The position numbers were made by a program, and so were the translations under genes. The notes under the pieces are model-generated. The model ran no database searches and was not told the origin of the DNA. It saw only the letters and a list, made by a program, of their open reading frames with translations. Positions 46,310 to 55,948 of a stretch of 64,000 nt of DNA are shown here, one piece after another; position 1 is the stretch's first letter; the number at the start of each line of letters is the position of its first letter. This DNA is from a bacterium (lineage in GTDB: Bacteria; Hinthialibacterota; Hinthialibacteria; OLB16). Where the stretch lies: the NCBI GenBank assembly GCA_022072055.1, contig JAJVIK010000011.1, forward strand, positions 184,597 to 248,596, in the 5' to 3' direction.

Positions 46310-46758
46310 ATGATCTGAATGGACTGGTTGCTGTGGATGTTTTGCTTGTGGAGGACAACCCGCAAGACGCGGAACTGATCATGAGGGCCCTGAGGAAGGA
46401 GAATCTGGCAAATCAACTTGTTTGGGTGGAGGACGGCGCGGAAGCGCTCGATTTCTTTTACTGCCGGGGAAGGTTCAAGAGCCGCCAGCCCAACGCCTCC
46501 CCGAAGGTTGTCCTGCTGGACCTCAAGCTGCCGAAGGTGAGCGGCTTGGAGGTCCTCAGAACTCTGAAGCAAGAGGCAAAGACCCGCGCCGTGCCGGTGG
46601 TGATTGTAACTTCCTCGCGCGAGGATCCGGATATCAAGGCGGCCTACGCGCTCGGCGCCAACAGCTATGTGGTCAAGCCGGTGGAGTTCGAAAGTTTTGC
46701 CGGCGCCATGAGCCGGCTCGGCCTTTTCTGGCTTCTTGTGAATGAGGTTTCAAAATGA
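46306..46758 (+). CDS. Response regulator, Rcp1/CheY-like single domain
   Basis: 150 residues, one receiver domain. The acidic pair is in VLLVEDNPQDAELIMRAL near the start (VEDN), phosphorylation Asp72 in KVVLLDLKLPKVSG, conserved Thr/Ser in VVIVTSSREDPD and Lys in SYVVKPVEF. This long form, with the RFKSRQ insertion and NSYVVKPV, is typical of Rcp-type regulators that accept phosphate from phytochrome-like or PAS kinases. No output domain, so it most likely relays phosphate to another partner. ATG has AAAAGGAGAAAG as ribosome site and the gene overlaps the next by 4 bases (ATGA at 46755). Confidence 0.93.
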   Translation: MNDLNGLVAVDVLLVEDNPQDAELIMRALRKENLANQLVWVEDGAEALDFFYCRGRFKSRQPNASPKVVLLDLKLPKVSGLEVLRTLKQEAKTRAVPVVIVTSSREDPDIKAAYALGANSYVVKPVEFESFAGAMSRLGLFWLLVNEVSK

Positions 46759-49283
46759 CTTCGACGACTCCTGCCCGAAGTTTAGGCACCGAAGCCATCC
46801 CAGCGACTGATCTCTCAATCCTGATTGTCGAAGATCTCCCTAGCGACGCTGAGCTTTGCCAACACGTCGTCTCCAAAGTGCTTCCGTCGTGCCGGTATCT
46901 TCGAGTCGAAACACGCGAGGAATTCACCACGGCTCTCGATACCTTCCGACCTGATTTGATCCTTTCCGATTTCATGCTCCCCAGTTTCGATGGCCTGAGC
47001 GCGCTCAAGATCGCGCTGGAACAGGCGCCCGAAGTCCCCTTCATCATCGTGACCGGATCAATCAACGAAGACACCGCGGTGGAGTGCATGAAGGTCGGGG
47101 CGTGGGATTACATCATTAAGCAGAATATCGCGCGCCTGCCGTACGCGGTCAAAGAGGCGCTCGCCCATCGGCAGGCCCAGAGAGCCATGGCCGCGGCGGA
47201 AGACGCAATGCGCGCCAAGGAGACACTCCACCGGACTCTGATTGACAACCTGCCGCAACTTGTCTGGCACAAGGACCGGTCCGCCTCTTTTGTCACATGC
47301 AACCTTGCTTTCGCACAGGCGGTGGGCGTTCCCCCGGAAGAAATCACGGGCAAGGGAGACCACGACTTCTACCCCACCGAGCTGGCTGAAAAGTATCGAG
47401 CAGACGACCGGCGCGCCATGGAAACCGGAGAGATACTGGATCTGGAAGAAGATTGGATCCAAGGCGGGCGGGAGCGGGTCCTCCGCACCGCGAAGGTTCC
47501 TCTGAGGAACGAAAAAGGCGAGGTCTATGGCACTTTGGGGATCGCCGAGGACATCACTGAGCGAAAACGATTGGAGGAGACGATCCGGAGGAGCCGAGAC
47601 CAGCTCCTGGAACAGCAGAAAGCCCTGGCCGCTGTGATCAAGAGCGATGTCTTCACGGGCGATGATTTGGATGAATCCATCCGGCGCCTCCTGGAAGTCG
47701 CCGCCCGTCAGCAGCAGGTCGCGCGGGTCAGCTTCTGGCGATTTGAAGACGGTCACAGCTCCATACGCTGCGTGGACCTGTACGAGCTGGCCGCCGATCG
47801 ACACTCATCCGGGCTGGTGCTGAGAGCCGCCGATTACCCTTCCTATTTCACGGCCCTCGAATCCGAGGAGACCATCGTGGCCGACGACACGCGTTGCCAT
47901 CCGGCCACGCGTGAGTTTTGGGAGTCCTATTTCAAGCCGCGCTTGATCACTTCCCTGCTCGATGTGCCCGTTCAAGCGCATGGGCAACTGGAGGGGGTCC
48001 TCTGCCATGCGCACACCGGGGAGCCGATTGTCTGGTCTCCGGAGCAGCGCCTTTTCGCCCTCTCCATCGCAAACCTCGTTTCGCTCGCGATCGAGCAGGC
48101 CGAGTCGCGGCGTCTCCAAAAGGAGCGCGATTCCCTCCAGGAACAACTCCTCCAATCCCAAAAGATGGAGGCCGTCGGGAGACTGGCGGGAGGGGTGGCC
48201 CATGATTTCAACAACATGCTCCAGGTCATCTTGGGATACTGTTTCTTGTCTCAGAAGGAGCTCCCGGCGGACCATCCCCTCATCGGAAATCTGGATCAGG
48301 TTCAATCCGCCGCGCAGCGGGCCGCGGATATCACTCGCCAGCTCCTGGCGTTTGCCCGCAAGCAGACTGTCAACCCCAGGCGTCTCGATCTGAACATGGT
48401 CGTGTCGGGCATGCTCAAGATGCTCAGGCGGCTCATCGGCGAGGATATCGATCTGCTCTGGATCGCCGGCGATAACCTCTGGGACATCTTCCTGGATCCC
48501 TCGCAGATTGATCAGATTCTCGTCAACCTCACGGTCAACGCCCGCGACGCCATTTCGGGGACCGGGAAAGTCACGGTCGAAACCTCCAATGTCGTGGTCG
48601 ACAACGCCTATTGCGCCAGCCATCTGGAGTCTGCTCCGGGTCAGTATGTCCGGTTGACATTCAGCGACAGCGGCTGCGGCATGGACAAGAAAACCCTGGA
48701 CCAGATCTTTGAACCGTTCTTCACGACCAAGGGGCCGGGCGAAGGAACCGGACTTGGGCTTCCCACCATCTATGGCATCGTTAAACAGAACAACGGTTTC
48801 GTCAATGTTTACAGCGAGGTTGGAAAGGGGACCACTTTTTCAATCTACTTCCCGCGCCACGAAGCCGAAGCCGAGGCGCCGCCGGAGAAACTCGCCCAGG
48901 ACGGCCCGGTCGGAGGAACTGAAACCGTGTTGGTTGTGGAGGATGAGAATGCGATCTTGAATCTCGCGAAAAGGATCCTTGAGAATCTCGGATACCGTGT
49001 GCTGGTCGCCGGTCGGCCGACGGAAGCCTTACGGCTTGCCCAGAGGCATCAGGGTGACATCCATTTGCTGGTCACGGACGTGGTCATGCCGGAGATGAAC
49101 GGCCGCCGGCTCCACGAGCAAATCCATTCCATCCGGCCGAACATCAAATGTTTGTATATGTCCGGCTATCCGGTCAACGCCATCGTGCACCGCGGCGTTC
49201 TCGACAAAGGACTGGTCTTCCTTCAGAAGCCCTTTTCCTCCGACGGCATGGCCGCGAGAGTCCGGGAGGCGCTTGACCGATAG
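46755..49283 (+). CDS. Hybrid sensor kinase: receiver-PAS-GAF-histidine kinase-receiver
   Basis: 842 residues, soluble. Receiver 1 (about 15-135) has phospho-Asp72 in [13 protein letters not shown] and [24 protein letters not shown] about 155-280 ([39 protein letters not shown]), GAF about 300-450 ([22 protein letters not shown]), HisKA with His483 in [18 protein letters not shown], ATPase domain (N box [30 protein letters not shown]) and receiver 2 with Asp775 in [16 protein letters not shown]. The order with an N-terminal receiver indicates that it could accept phosphate from the upstream kinase before signalling on. Third gene of the phosphorelay; ends 4 bases before the sialidase-like gene on the other strand. 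Confidence 0.92.
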   Translation: MTSTTPARSLGTEAIPATDLSILIVEDLPSDAELCQHVVSKVLPSCRYLRVETREEFTTALDTFRPDLILSDFMLPSFDGLSALKIALEQAPEVPFIIVTGSINEDTAVECMKVGAWDYIIKQNIARLPYAVKEALAHRQAQRAMAAAEDAMRAKETLHRTLIDNLPQLVWHKDRSASFVTCNLAFAQAVGVPPEEITGKGDHDFYPTELAEKYRADDRRAMETGEILDLEEDWIQGGRERVLRTAKVPLRNEKGEVYGTLGIAEDITERKRLEETIRRSRDQLLEQQKALAAVIKSDVFTGDDLDESIRRLLEVAARQQQVARVSFWRFEDGHSSIRCVDLYELAADRHSSGLVLRAADYPSYFTALESEETIVADDTRCHPATREFWESYFKPRLITSLLDVPVQAHGQLEGVLCHAHTGEPIVWSPEQRLFALSIANLVSLAIEQAESRRLQKERDSLQEQLLQSQKMEAVGRLAGGVAHDFNNMLQVILGYCFLSQKELPADHPLIGNLDQVQSAAQRAADITRQLLAFARKQTVNPRRLDLNMVVSGMLKMLRRLIGEDIDLLWIAGDNLWDIFLDPSQIDQILVNLTVNARDAISGTGKVTVETSNVVVDNAYCASHLESAPGQYVRLTFSDSGCGMDKKTLDQIFEPFFTTKGPGEGTGLGLPTIYGIVKQNNGFVNVYSEVGKGTTFSIYFPRHEAEAEAPPEKLAQDGPVGGTETVLVVEDENAILNLAKRILENLGYRVLVAGRPTEALRLAQRHQGDIHLLVTDVVMPEMNGRRLHEQIHSIRPNIKCLYMSGYPVNAIVHRGVLDKGLVFLQKPFSSDGMAARVREALDR

Positions 49284-49287
49284 ACAA

Positions 49288-50490
49288 TCAATCCCCCTTC
49301 TGAATCCATTCCACGCCCACTGCGGCGTGCTTGATGGTCTTGCCCTCCTTCACGGCGTGGGTGTAGGTCATGTGTAGTTGGCCATCCGAGCCTTCGATCA
49401 AGGAGGGATAGGCGAAGCTTCCCTGCCCCGGCTCAGTGAGCTCCAGGTGGCGTTTCCACTTCCAGGTCGCCCCCTCATCGTCCGAAAGCCAAAGCGCGAG
49501 CGAATGCCTGCCCTGCTCCGTGTCGTTGAGAATCATCACCCAGCGGCCATCCTTGAGCACAATGACCTCTAGGCTGGATCCCGGATTGGGGACATCCGAA
49601 TCCACCGCCGAGGACCAAGTCTGTCCGTCATCCTTCGAGGTGCTGACCAGCGCGCGCTGAGGCTCACTCCCACTGTCCCGGCAATAGGCCACGAGCGTTC
49701 CATCTTTCTTCCGCGCCACGGTGGGCTGAATCGGGCCCATGCCGACCAGGGGCTTGCCGGCGCTCCAGGTTTCCCCGGAGTCGTCCGAAATCGCCATCAA
49801 CCCCACGTTGTAACCATCCGAGTAGAGCGGGATGAGGATCCGACCGCTGGGGAGGACCAGTGGGTGGATACGGGTCATCCAGCCGGTCTCTCGTTTGATG
49901 AGGTCCTTGGCCGCTGTGATGATCTGCTCGGTGTAAGGACGAGCATACTCTCCCCAGATTCCTCGATCCGGATCGAGCTCCTTGAAGGCCCGCTCGACCT
50001 CGGCGGCAAACTCATCCCCGGGTTTGGGGAGGATGGTGTCTTGCCAAGACCACTTGGGCGCGCCTTCGCCTTGAAAATCCTCGGAGGTGCGGATCTTCAG
50101 GATGGAATGCTGCCAACCCTTGGCGAGGACCGTGATCCAGACCAGACGCAACCGCCCCTTGGGATCCAGGAACATCACCGGATTGCAGTCCGGATAATTC
50201 GGGGTGTCGGCCATCAGAAACACCGGGCCCCAATCGCTGCTCCCCTTGGCGAGACGGGCGCCCTGGATCACCACATCATCCGCGGTGCGCTCCCCGGAGC
50301 CAAAAAACCAGCACGCCAGGAGATCGCCATTCGGGCACTCGACCAAACTGCTCCCGTGGCAGTGTTTCGACTGCGGGGGGAAAATGAGCTCGCCTGGGGC
50401 CGCGGCGTCCTCCGCGAGCGCGACCGGGACGAAGGCCAAGATGCCGATCCCAAGGGCGACAAGGAGCTTTAAGCAGGGTTGTTTTTTCAT
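49288..50490 (-). CDS. Exported BNR-repeat (sialidase-like) glycoside hydrolase-type protein
   Basis: 400 residues with signal peptide (LKLLVALGIGILAFVPVALAED). Six-bladed propeller with Asp boxes: SDDSGETW, SKDDGQTW and SDDEGATW (pattern S-x-D-x-G-x-T-W). Conserved segments HGSSLVECPNGDLLACWFFGSGERTADD and IHPLVLPSGRILIPLYSDGYN belong to the BNR_2 sialidase-like family of PVC bacteria. It may release sialic acid or another acidic sugar from glycans; catalytic residues of true sialidases (Arg triad, Tyr, Glu) cannot be fixed by eye. Nothing around it makes sialic acid enzymes. Convergent with the hybrid kinase, divergent from the SnoaL-like gene with 64 bases between starts. Confidence 0.8.
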   Translation of the reverse strand: MKKQPCLKLLVALGIGILAFVPVALAEDAAAPGELIFPPQSKHCHGSSLVECPNGDLLACWFFGSGERTADDVVIQGARLAKGSSDWGPVFLMADTPNYPDCNPVMFLDPKGRLRLVWITVLAKGWQHSILKIRTSEDFQGEGAPKWSWQDTILPKPGDEFAAEVERAFKELDPDRGIWGEYARPYTEQIITAAKDLIKRETGWMTRIHPLVLPSGRILIPLYSDGYNVGLMAISDDSGETWSAGKPLVGMGPIQPTVARKKDGTLVAYCRDSGSEPQRALVSTSKDDGQTWSSAVDSDVPNPGSSLEVIVLKDGRWVMILNDTEQGRHSLALWLSDDEGATWKWKRHLELTEPGQGSFAYPSLIEGSDGQLHMTYTHAVKEGKTIKHAAVGVEWIQKGD

Positions 50491-50554
50491 GATTTCCGGA
50501 TAGCCTCCAGACTTGGTTTTTCAAATTCCGCAAATGGGTTTTAGAGGAGTTTTC

Positions 50555-51034
50555 ATGCAAACGCAACCCGGCGAGCGCCCATCCCACATCATCAGTCACA
50601 AGGACATCATGGCCCAAGTCCGGACCGATCCGACCCAGGAGCTCCACAACGAGATTCGCCACCTGTGGAAGATTCATTCGATCGCCGAGGACAACCGCGA
50701 CATACCCGGGCTGATGTCCACCCTCACGGAGGACTGTGTTTATGAGATGGTCACCACGGGAGACATGTGGGTCGGGCACGCGGGCGCGACAGAGTTTTAC
50801 ACCACGCTCCTAGGAGCCTTTCCGGACATCAAGTTCCATTTGACGGATATCGTGGTCGGCCCGCAGGGGGTCTGTGAGGAGGCTTTTGTTCTCGGAACCC
50901 ACGAGAAGGACTGGCTGAAATTCAAGGCCACCGGCAAGCTGGTGGAGTTCCGCGTGGTGATTTTCTTCCCTTGGGACCCGGTGAAACGGAAGTTCAAGGG
51001 GGAGAAAATGTATGTGAGCTACCGGGAGGATTGA
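50555..51034 (+). CDS. SnoaL/NTF2-like small protein
   Basis: 159 residues from ATG 50555, with AGAGGAG 5 bases upstream; the frame runs further upstream but this start has the proper ribosome site. NTF2/SnoaL cone fold: an N-terminal helix (LHNEIRHLWKIHSIAEDNRDIPGLM), then LTEDCVYEMVTTGDMWVGHAGATEFYTTLL, FPDIKFHLTDIVVGPQGVCEEAF and RVVIFFPWDPVKRKFKGEKMYV. Members include polyketide cyclases, ketosteroid isomerases and unspecific ligand binders. No biosynthetic genes stand next to it; it precedes the tRNA by 73 bases. Catalytic residues are not assigned. Confidence 0.82.
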   Translation: MQTQPGERPSHIISHKDIMAQVRTDPTQELHNEIRHLWKIHSIAEDNRDIPGLMSTLTEDCVYEMVTTGDMWVGHAGATEFYTTLLGAFPDIKFHLTDIVVGPQGVCEEAFVLGTHEKDWLKFKATGKLVEFRVVIFFPWDPVKRKFKGEKMYVSYRED

Positions 51035-51107
51035 CACCCACGCGCGGTGTCGTTCAGACTTCTGAAGTGGCGCCCCCCCCATAATCTCACGGGGAGAAGC
51101 CCGCCGC

Positions 51108-51183
51108 TGGGGAGTAGTTCAATTGGTGGAACGCCTGACTCTGGATCAGGAAGTTCGAGGTTCGAGTCCTCGCTCCCCAGCCA
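51108..51183 (+). tRNA. tRNA-Gln (anticodon CTG)
   Basis: 76 bases including encoded CCA. Acceptor stem TGGGGAG pairs with CTCCCCA, discriminator G; D stem GTTC/GAAC; anticodon stem CCTGA/TCAGG around loop CTCTGGA with anticodon CTG at 51141-51143; T arm CGAGG-TTCGAGT-CCTCG. The acceptor end and first U-A type pair are typical of glutamine tRNAs. It reads CAG codons. Confidence 0.96.
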
Positions 51184-51186
51184 CTC

Positions 51187-51263
51187 GGGGCAGCCTCCTC
51201 TCCTGGAGTTATTCTTAAAGCCCTGGGAAGAGGGCTGTCGAATCCCCCTCCCCCGGCTGCCCC
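51187..51263 (+). terminator. Nested inverted repeats downstream of tRNA-Gln, possible terminator or trailer structure
   Basis: GGGGCAGCC (51187-51195) pairs perfectly with GGCTGCCCC (51255-51263), and inside this arm lies AGCCCT-GGGAAG-AGGGCT (51219-51236), a perfect 6-bp hairpin. The structure is between the tRNA and the convergent cation exporter, where a two-way terminator would be expected. There is no U-rich tail, so intrinsic termination is not certain. Confidence 0.45.
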
Positions 51264-51305
51264 CATGACTGACACTCGCCCCAACTCGAGCCCAGATATT
51301 CCCCC

Positions 51306-52199
51306 TCAATCACTGAATTTGTCCGGCTCCACATGAATAAGGACATCCGAGATGCGGGGGTTGCCGCTCCGGATGGCGTCCTTGACCCGGTGCGCGATCC
51401 GGTGCCCATCACGCACCGGCAGATCGCCATTCACGACGACATGCAGGTCCACATAAAAGGTGAGGCCCATCTTCCGGACCATGCAGGTGTCAAGGTCGAG
51501 CACGCCGGGAACCTTGAGCGCGACTTCGCGCACCCCTTTCTCGATTTCCGCGGGCGGGGCGGCATCCATGATCTCCGCCAGAGAGGTCTTGAGCAGCTTG
51601 GTGGCGTTGTAACAGATGATGCCCGAGGCGACCAGCGCGGCCCAGTCATCGGCGGCCTGGTAGCCCTCCCCTCCGACCAGGGCAATCGAGATTCCGATGA
51701 AGGCCGCCGCCGAGGTGAGAGCATCGCTGCGGTGGTGCCAAGCGTCCGCCCGGACCGCGGTGCTGTCCACCGAGTCCCCGACTCTGTGGACCCAGCGGAA
51801 AAGCCCCTCTTTGGCCAAGACCACGAGCACCAGAACCGGCAGCGTGAACGGCGCTGGGGCGTGATGGGGGGTGTGGATCTCACGGACGCACTGGATCGCG
51901 ATGCCGGCCGCCGCCGTGTACAGCGCGATCGCCACGGCGGTGGCGGCGAGAGGCTCGGCCTTTCCGTGACCGTACGGATGGTCCTCATCCGGCGGAAGCG
52001 CCGCAATCCTGAGCCCGCTGTACACCACCAGCGAGGTGAAAATATCCGTTGCGGACTCAATCGCGTCCGCGACCAGGGCATAGGAATGCCCCACAATTCC
52101 CGCAATCCCTTTGATCGCAACCAGGACGCCGCTAAAGAGGATCCCCACAAAGGTGGATCGGATTCCGGTTTGGGAAACTCTTTTCAGTTCCGATGGCAT
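51306..52199 (-). CDS. Cation diffusion facilitator (CDF) metal exporter
   Basis: 297 residues from ATG 52199 (MPSELKRVSQTG); the open frame extends further but without homologous sequence. Proton-coupled export of divalent metal ions (Zn, Fe, Mn or similar). Six helices; TM2 carries VADAIESATDIFTSL (E-x3-D) and TM5 ADAWHHRSDALTSAAAF (H-x3-D), the two half-sites of the transport metal centre. The C-terminal cytoplasmic domain (VPGVLDLDTCMVRKMGLTFYVDLHVVV) is the ferredoxin-like metal sensor. The E-x3-D form occurs in many bacterial CDFs of mixed specificity. It adds to the metal-handling load of this window. Confidence 0.9.
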   Translation of the reverse strand: MPSELKRVSQTGIRSTFVGILFSGVLVAIKGIAGIVGHSYALVADAIESATDIFTSLVVYSGLRIAALPPDEDHPYGHGKAEPLAATAVAIALYTAAAGIAIQCVREIHTPHHAPAPFTLPVLVLVVLAKEGLFRWVHRVGDSVDSTAVRADAWHHRSDALTSAAAFIGISIALVGGEGYQAADDWAALVASGIICYNATKLLKTSLAEIMDAAPPAEIEKGVREVALKVPGVLDLDTCMVRKMGLTFYVDLHVVVNGDLPVRDGHRIAHRVKDAIRSGNPRISDVLIHVEPDKFSD

Positions 52200-52310
52200 C
52201 TTCCACCTGACCTTGGCGGGTTGCGAAAACCCAGGCCGACCGTGGTACCATAGCGGAGATTGCCCTGCTTGACGAAGGCCCAGCAAACCGGCCATGGGGT
52301 GGGATGCATC

Positions 52311-52568
52311 ATGCTTTCTGCGGAGACACGACACTTTCTGGGTGGGGTCCTGATGTGGGGCGGGCTCGGGATTTCCGTCCTGGGTGTCGCCTTTGCCTCC
52401 TCCCTTTCCCCGCTGTCGAGTCTGGCCACGCTGGGAACCGGCATCGGTGTCTGCGTCGTGGGGGGAATCCTCAAGAAGCGGTACTGTCCACGCTGCCGAG
52501 CGGGGGCCTGCACTCTCCCTGATTCAGAGAATGCCCCCGACAGGGGGGGGTCTCAAGCCGGGGAATAG
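52311..52568 (+). CDS. Small membrane protein with CxxC pair
   Basis: 85 residues from ATG 52311; a longer form could begin upstream at a TTG (52260). Two hydrophobic helices (FLGGVLMWGGLGISVLGVAFA and LATLGTGIGVCVVGGILKK) with a short basic tail, KRYCPRCRAGACTLPD, that has three Cys with CxxC spacing and might bind a metal or form a disulfide on the cytoplasmic side. No known family. Located between the divergent CDF exporter and the DUF1553 protein. Because of its size the coding status is uncertain. Confidence 0.5.
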   Translation: MLSAETRHFLGGVLMWGGLGISVLGVAFASSLSPLSSLATLGTGIGVCVVGGILKKRYCPRCRAGACTLPDSENAPDRGGSQAGE

Positions 52569-52649
52569 GGGATTGAAAAAAATCGGCCCGCATGTTGTTC
52601 AACCCGGGGGTCCTTGGGTAGGATGGTGGCGTTGAACAGGAGCCCTTGT

Positions 52650-55600
52650 ATGACCCGCCGCCCGCTTTCTGTCTTTGTCGGAATTGCCCTCCTGGCGCCT
52701 CTTTCCGCCCTGGGAGAGCCACGGGATGAAATCCTCGATTCCATTCGAGGCACGCTCGATCAAATCGCTCGCGATCCCAAGCTTCTGGAGGACACCCTCG
52801 CCACCCTCGACAGTCAGCTGAACCGGACGCGAGCCGATTTGGAAGCCCTGGAACAAGAGATCGGGCGGGTCCGGACTCAGTTGGACTCCGCGCTGAGGGA
52901 GCAGGGGGCTCTGCTCGCCAAACAGAGCCACACCGAGGCGGCGAGCGCCGCGGGTGAAACAGAGATTGTCTTCGGGCGGGATATCCGCCCCATCCTTTCA
53001 CAAAACTGTTTCACCTGCCATGGCCCGGATGAGAAACAGCGCAAGGCCGGTCTTCGTCTGGATCAGGCCGATTCGGCCCGTAGCAAGCTCAAGTCCGGGT
53101 TGGTCGCCATCCAGCCGGGAAACCGAGAGGGGAGCGAGCTTTATCGGCGGATCACCTGCACCGATCCCGACGAGGTCATGCCCCCGAAGGACAGTCACAA
53201 GAGCCTGACCCCAGGGCAGATTGAGCTCCTCGGACGTTGGATTGACGCCGGCGCGGTGTACACCGGACACTGGGCCTTTGAGCCGCTCAACCATCCCGCT
53301 CCGCCCACATTGACAAACACGAAGTGGCGCCGGAATGAAATTGACGCCTTCATCCTTGCCGCGATGGAGTCCAAGGGGATTGAACCCAATCCCGAAGCGG
53401 ACCGTCGCACGCTGATCCGACGCCTTTCATTCGATCTACTGGGGCTTCCGCCTTCCCCGGAGGAGGTGGACCAATTTGTGAGCGATTCATCCCCGGACGC
53501 CTACGAACGGTTGGTGGACCGGTTGCTTGAAAGCCCTCATTTCGGCGAACGCTGGGCGCGTCACTGGCTTGATTTGGCTCGTTTCGCCGAGAGCCACGGT
53601 TACGAGCAGGATTACGACAGGAAGTTTGCCTATCACTACCGCGACTTTGTCATCCAGGCCTTCAATCAGGACTTGCCCTACGACACCTTCGTGAAGTGGC
53701 AGCTCGCGGGGGATGAGCTCTCTCCGGACAATCCTCTCGCGCTCAAGGCCACAGGATTCCTCGCCGCCGGAGTCCACAGCACTCAGATCACCAAGAACCA
53801 AGCCGAGAAAGAGCGCTATGATGAGCTCGATGACATGTCCCGCACCATGGGGGTGGCGATGTTGGGACTCACCATTGGTTGCGCTCGCTGCCACGACCAT
53901 AAGTACGATCCGATTACCACGACCGATTACTATCGCCTTCTCTCCACTTTCACGACCACTGTCCGCTCCGAGATCGATGTCCCCGTGGAGGAGGAGGTCT
54001 ACAAGCAGGAGCGCGCGCGCTGGGAGAAGGAGCACACACCCTTGCTGGAAGACTTGGCCAAGTTTGAGTCCGAGGAGCTCCCCAGCCGATTCGAGGAGTG
54101 GTTGAAGTCCAATCCCACCCCCACTCCGCCGGTAAAATGGGAGGTTCTTGAGCCCACCAGTTACCGCGCCGAGGGGGGCGCCTCGCTCCTGGCGCTCGGC
54201 GATGGCTCGTTCTTGGCGTATGGGAGCAACTCGGAGCAATACTCTTTCGTGATCCCCTCGAAGCTCGAGGGCATCACCGCGATCAAGATCGAAGCGTTGC
54301 GCCACGATTCGCTTCCCCGGCAAGGTCCCGGAAGGGGTCGGAACGGGGAATTCGCGTTGTCGGACCTGCATGTCACCCTCGAATCCCTCACCGGCGCGGA
54401 GGACCCGATTGAGTTGACTTTGGTGGGGCCGAAGGCCACGTCCGCGCGGGATGGAAACCCGGTTTCGAACGCGGTGGACATGGATCGCCACAGCGCCTGG
54501 ACCATCCCCGGCGGAACCGACACCACCTCGGTGTTCGAGATTGAGACCCCGGTGAGCTTTGAAACCCATGTGGTCATCCGGATCAAGCTCAGCTTTGCGC
54601 CGGCAGCATCGATGGGAAGGATCCGACTGTCCGCCACAACCTCGAAACCTCCGATTGACCTTGATTCGGACAAAGTCCCCGACGAGGTGCGCTCGATTCT
54701 AGCCGAACATTCCGTCAACGCCACTTCGGAGCTCTCCTCAAGTCAACGGGAATCGGTGTTGGCCTGGTATAAGACCACCGATGGGCGCTGGCAGGACCTC
54801 ACCAAGAGGATTCGGGACCACCTGCGCGTGGAACCGAAGCCGGACGGGGTCAAGGTCCTGGTGGCCAGCGAGGGAGTCCCGCCGGTTCGAAACCACACCC
54901 AGGGGGTTGATTTCTACCGCGAGACCTACTTCCTCACGCGCGGCGATCCGAAGCAGAAGCAGGGTGTGGCCAATCAAGGCTTCCTGACCCTCCTCACCAA
55001 GGCCCCGGAGAAGGAGAAGCGTTGGCAGGTTCCTCCACCGGAGGGTTGGAGAACTTCTTACCGGCGGTCCGCCCTGGCGAACTGGATCACCGATGTGGAT
55101 TTCGGGGCGGGACATTTGCTCGCGAGGGTGATCGTGAACCGCCTCTGGCAACACCACATGGGACGCGGGATTGTCGGGACACCCAGCGATTTCGGGTATC
55201 AGGGGGATTGGCCCACTCACCCCGAGCTGCTGGATTGGCTGGCCTCGGAACTGATTCGCGGGGGCTGGAAACTCAAACCGATTCATCGGTTGATTCTGAA
55301 CAGCGCGGCTTATCGGCAGAGTTCCGACCACGATGAAGTGAAAGCCCGGATCGACCGCGAACGGAAGTTGTTCTGGGGCCACCCCAGGCGACGGTTGGAG
55401 GGGGAGATTATTCGCGACTCAATGCTGGCGGTGAGCGGACTGCTCGATCCGAGGATGCACGGACCTGGGACCCTCGATCCGAATCACCATCGAAGGAGCA
55501 TCTACTTCACCATTAAGCGCAGCCGCCTCGTTCCGATGATGACCCTGTTCGATTGCCCGGATAGCGTGCAGAGCATCGCCGCGCGTCCCATCACGACCAT

Positions 55601-55901
55601 CGCCCCTCAGGCGCTCATGCTCCTCAACAACTCCAGCATCCGGGACTACGCTGTCGAGTTCGCGAAACGAGTCGCCCCCAAGGATGGAGATGGAATGGAG
55701 GGCGCAGTTCGGGCGGCCTATCGTCTCGCGATCGCGCGCGACCCCTCCGAGGAGGAGCTCCGGGACACCTTGAGGTTCGTGGAGGACCAGGCGGCCTCTT
55801 ATGGGAAGGATGGAAAGAGCATGGAGGAGGCGCGCTCACTCGCCCTTGCGGATTTCTGCCAGGTCGTTCTTAACTTGAATGAGTTTGTCTATGTGAACTA
55901 G
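52650..55901 (+). CDS. PSCyt1/DUF1549/DUF1553 protein (planctomycete-type cytochrome)
   Basis: 1083 residues from ATG 52650 (CAGGAG upstream). Signal peptide RPLSVFVGIALLAPLSALG. A coiled segment (about 25-95) precedes the PSCyt1 c-type haem motif CFTCHGPDEKQRKAGLRLDQ with C120, C123 and H124, then the DUF1549 domain (WRRNEIDAFILAAMESKGIEP, DRRTLIRRLSFDLLGLPPSPEEVDQF, ERWARHWLDLARFAES), a variable insertion of about 300 residues (DUF1553-flanking, sandwich-like) and DUF1553 (ALANWITDVDFGAGHLLARVIVNRLWQHHMGRGIV, LLDWLASELIRGGWKLKPIHRLILNSAAYRQS). Hundreds of such proteins occur in planctomycetes, usually paired with DUF1501. No DUF1501 gene is adjacent. Confidence 0.9.
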   Translation: MTRRPLSVFVGIALLAPLSALGEPRDEILDSIRGTLDQIARDPKLLEDTLATLDSQLNRTRADLEALEQEIGRVRTQLDSALREQGALLAKQSHTEAASAAGETEIVFGRDIRPILSQNCFTCHGPDEKQRKAGLRLDQADSARSKLKSGLVAIQPGNREGSELYRRITCTDPDEVMPPKDSHKSLTPGQIELLGRWIDAGAVYTGHWAFEPLNHPAPPTLTNTKWRRNEIDAFILAAMESKGIEPNPEADRRTLIRRLSFDLLGLPPSPEEVDQFVSDSSPDAYERLVDRLLESPHFGERWARHWLDLARFAESHGYEQDYDRKFAYHYRDFVIQAFNQDLPYDTFVKWQLAGDELSPDNPLALKATGFLAAGVHSTQITKNQAEKERYDELDDMSRTMGVAMLGLTIGCARCHDHKYDPITTTDYYRLLSTFTTTVRSEIDVPVEEEVYKQERARWEKEHTPLLEDLAKFESEELPSRFEEWLKSNPTPTPPVKWEVLEPTSYRAEGGASLLALGDGSFLAYGSNSEQYSFVIPSKLEGITAIKIEALRHDSLPRQGPGRGRNGEFALSDLHVTLESLTGAEDPIELTLVGPKATSARDGNPVSNAVDMDRHSAWTIPGGTDTTSVFEIETPVSFETHVVIRIKLSFAPAASMGRIRLSATTSKPPIDLDSDKVPDEVRSILAEHSVNATSELSSSQRESVLAWYKTTDGRWQDLTKRIRDHLRVEPKPDGVKVLVASEGVPPVRNHTQGVDFYRETYFLTRGDPKQKQGVANQGFLTLLTKAPEKEKRWQVPPPEGWRTSYRRSALANWITDVDFGAGHLLARVIVNRLWQHHMGRGIVGTPSDFGYQGDWPTHPELLDWLASELIRGGWKLKPIHRLILNSAAYRQSSDHDEVKARIDRERKLFWGHPRRRLEGEIIRDSMLAVSGLLDPRMHGPGTLDPNHHRRSIYFTIKRSRLVPMMTLFDCPDSVQSIAARPITTIAPQALMLLNNSSIRDYAVEFAKRVAPKDGDGMEGAVRAAYRLAIARDPSEEELRDTLRFVEDQAASYGKDGKSMEEARSLALADFCQVVLNLNEFVYVN

Positions 55902-55948
55902 CGGATTGGGTCCCGCAACAGGGGAAGCGGGGCTGGGAAGTGGGGCGC

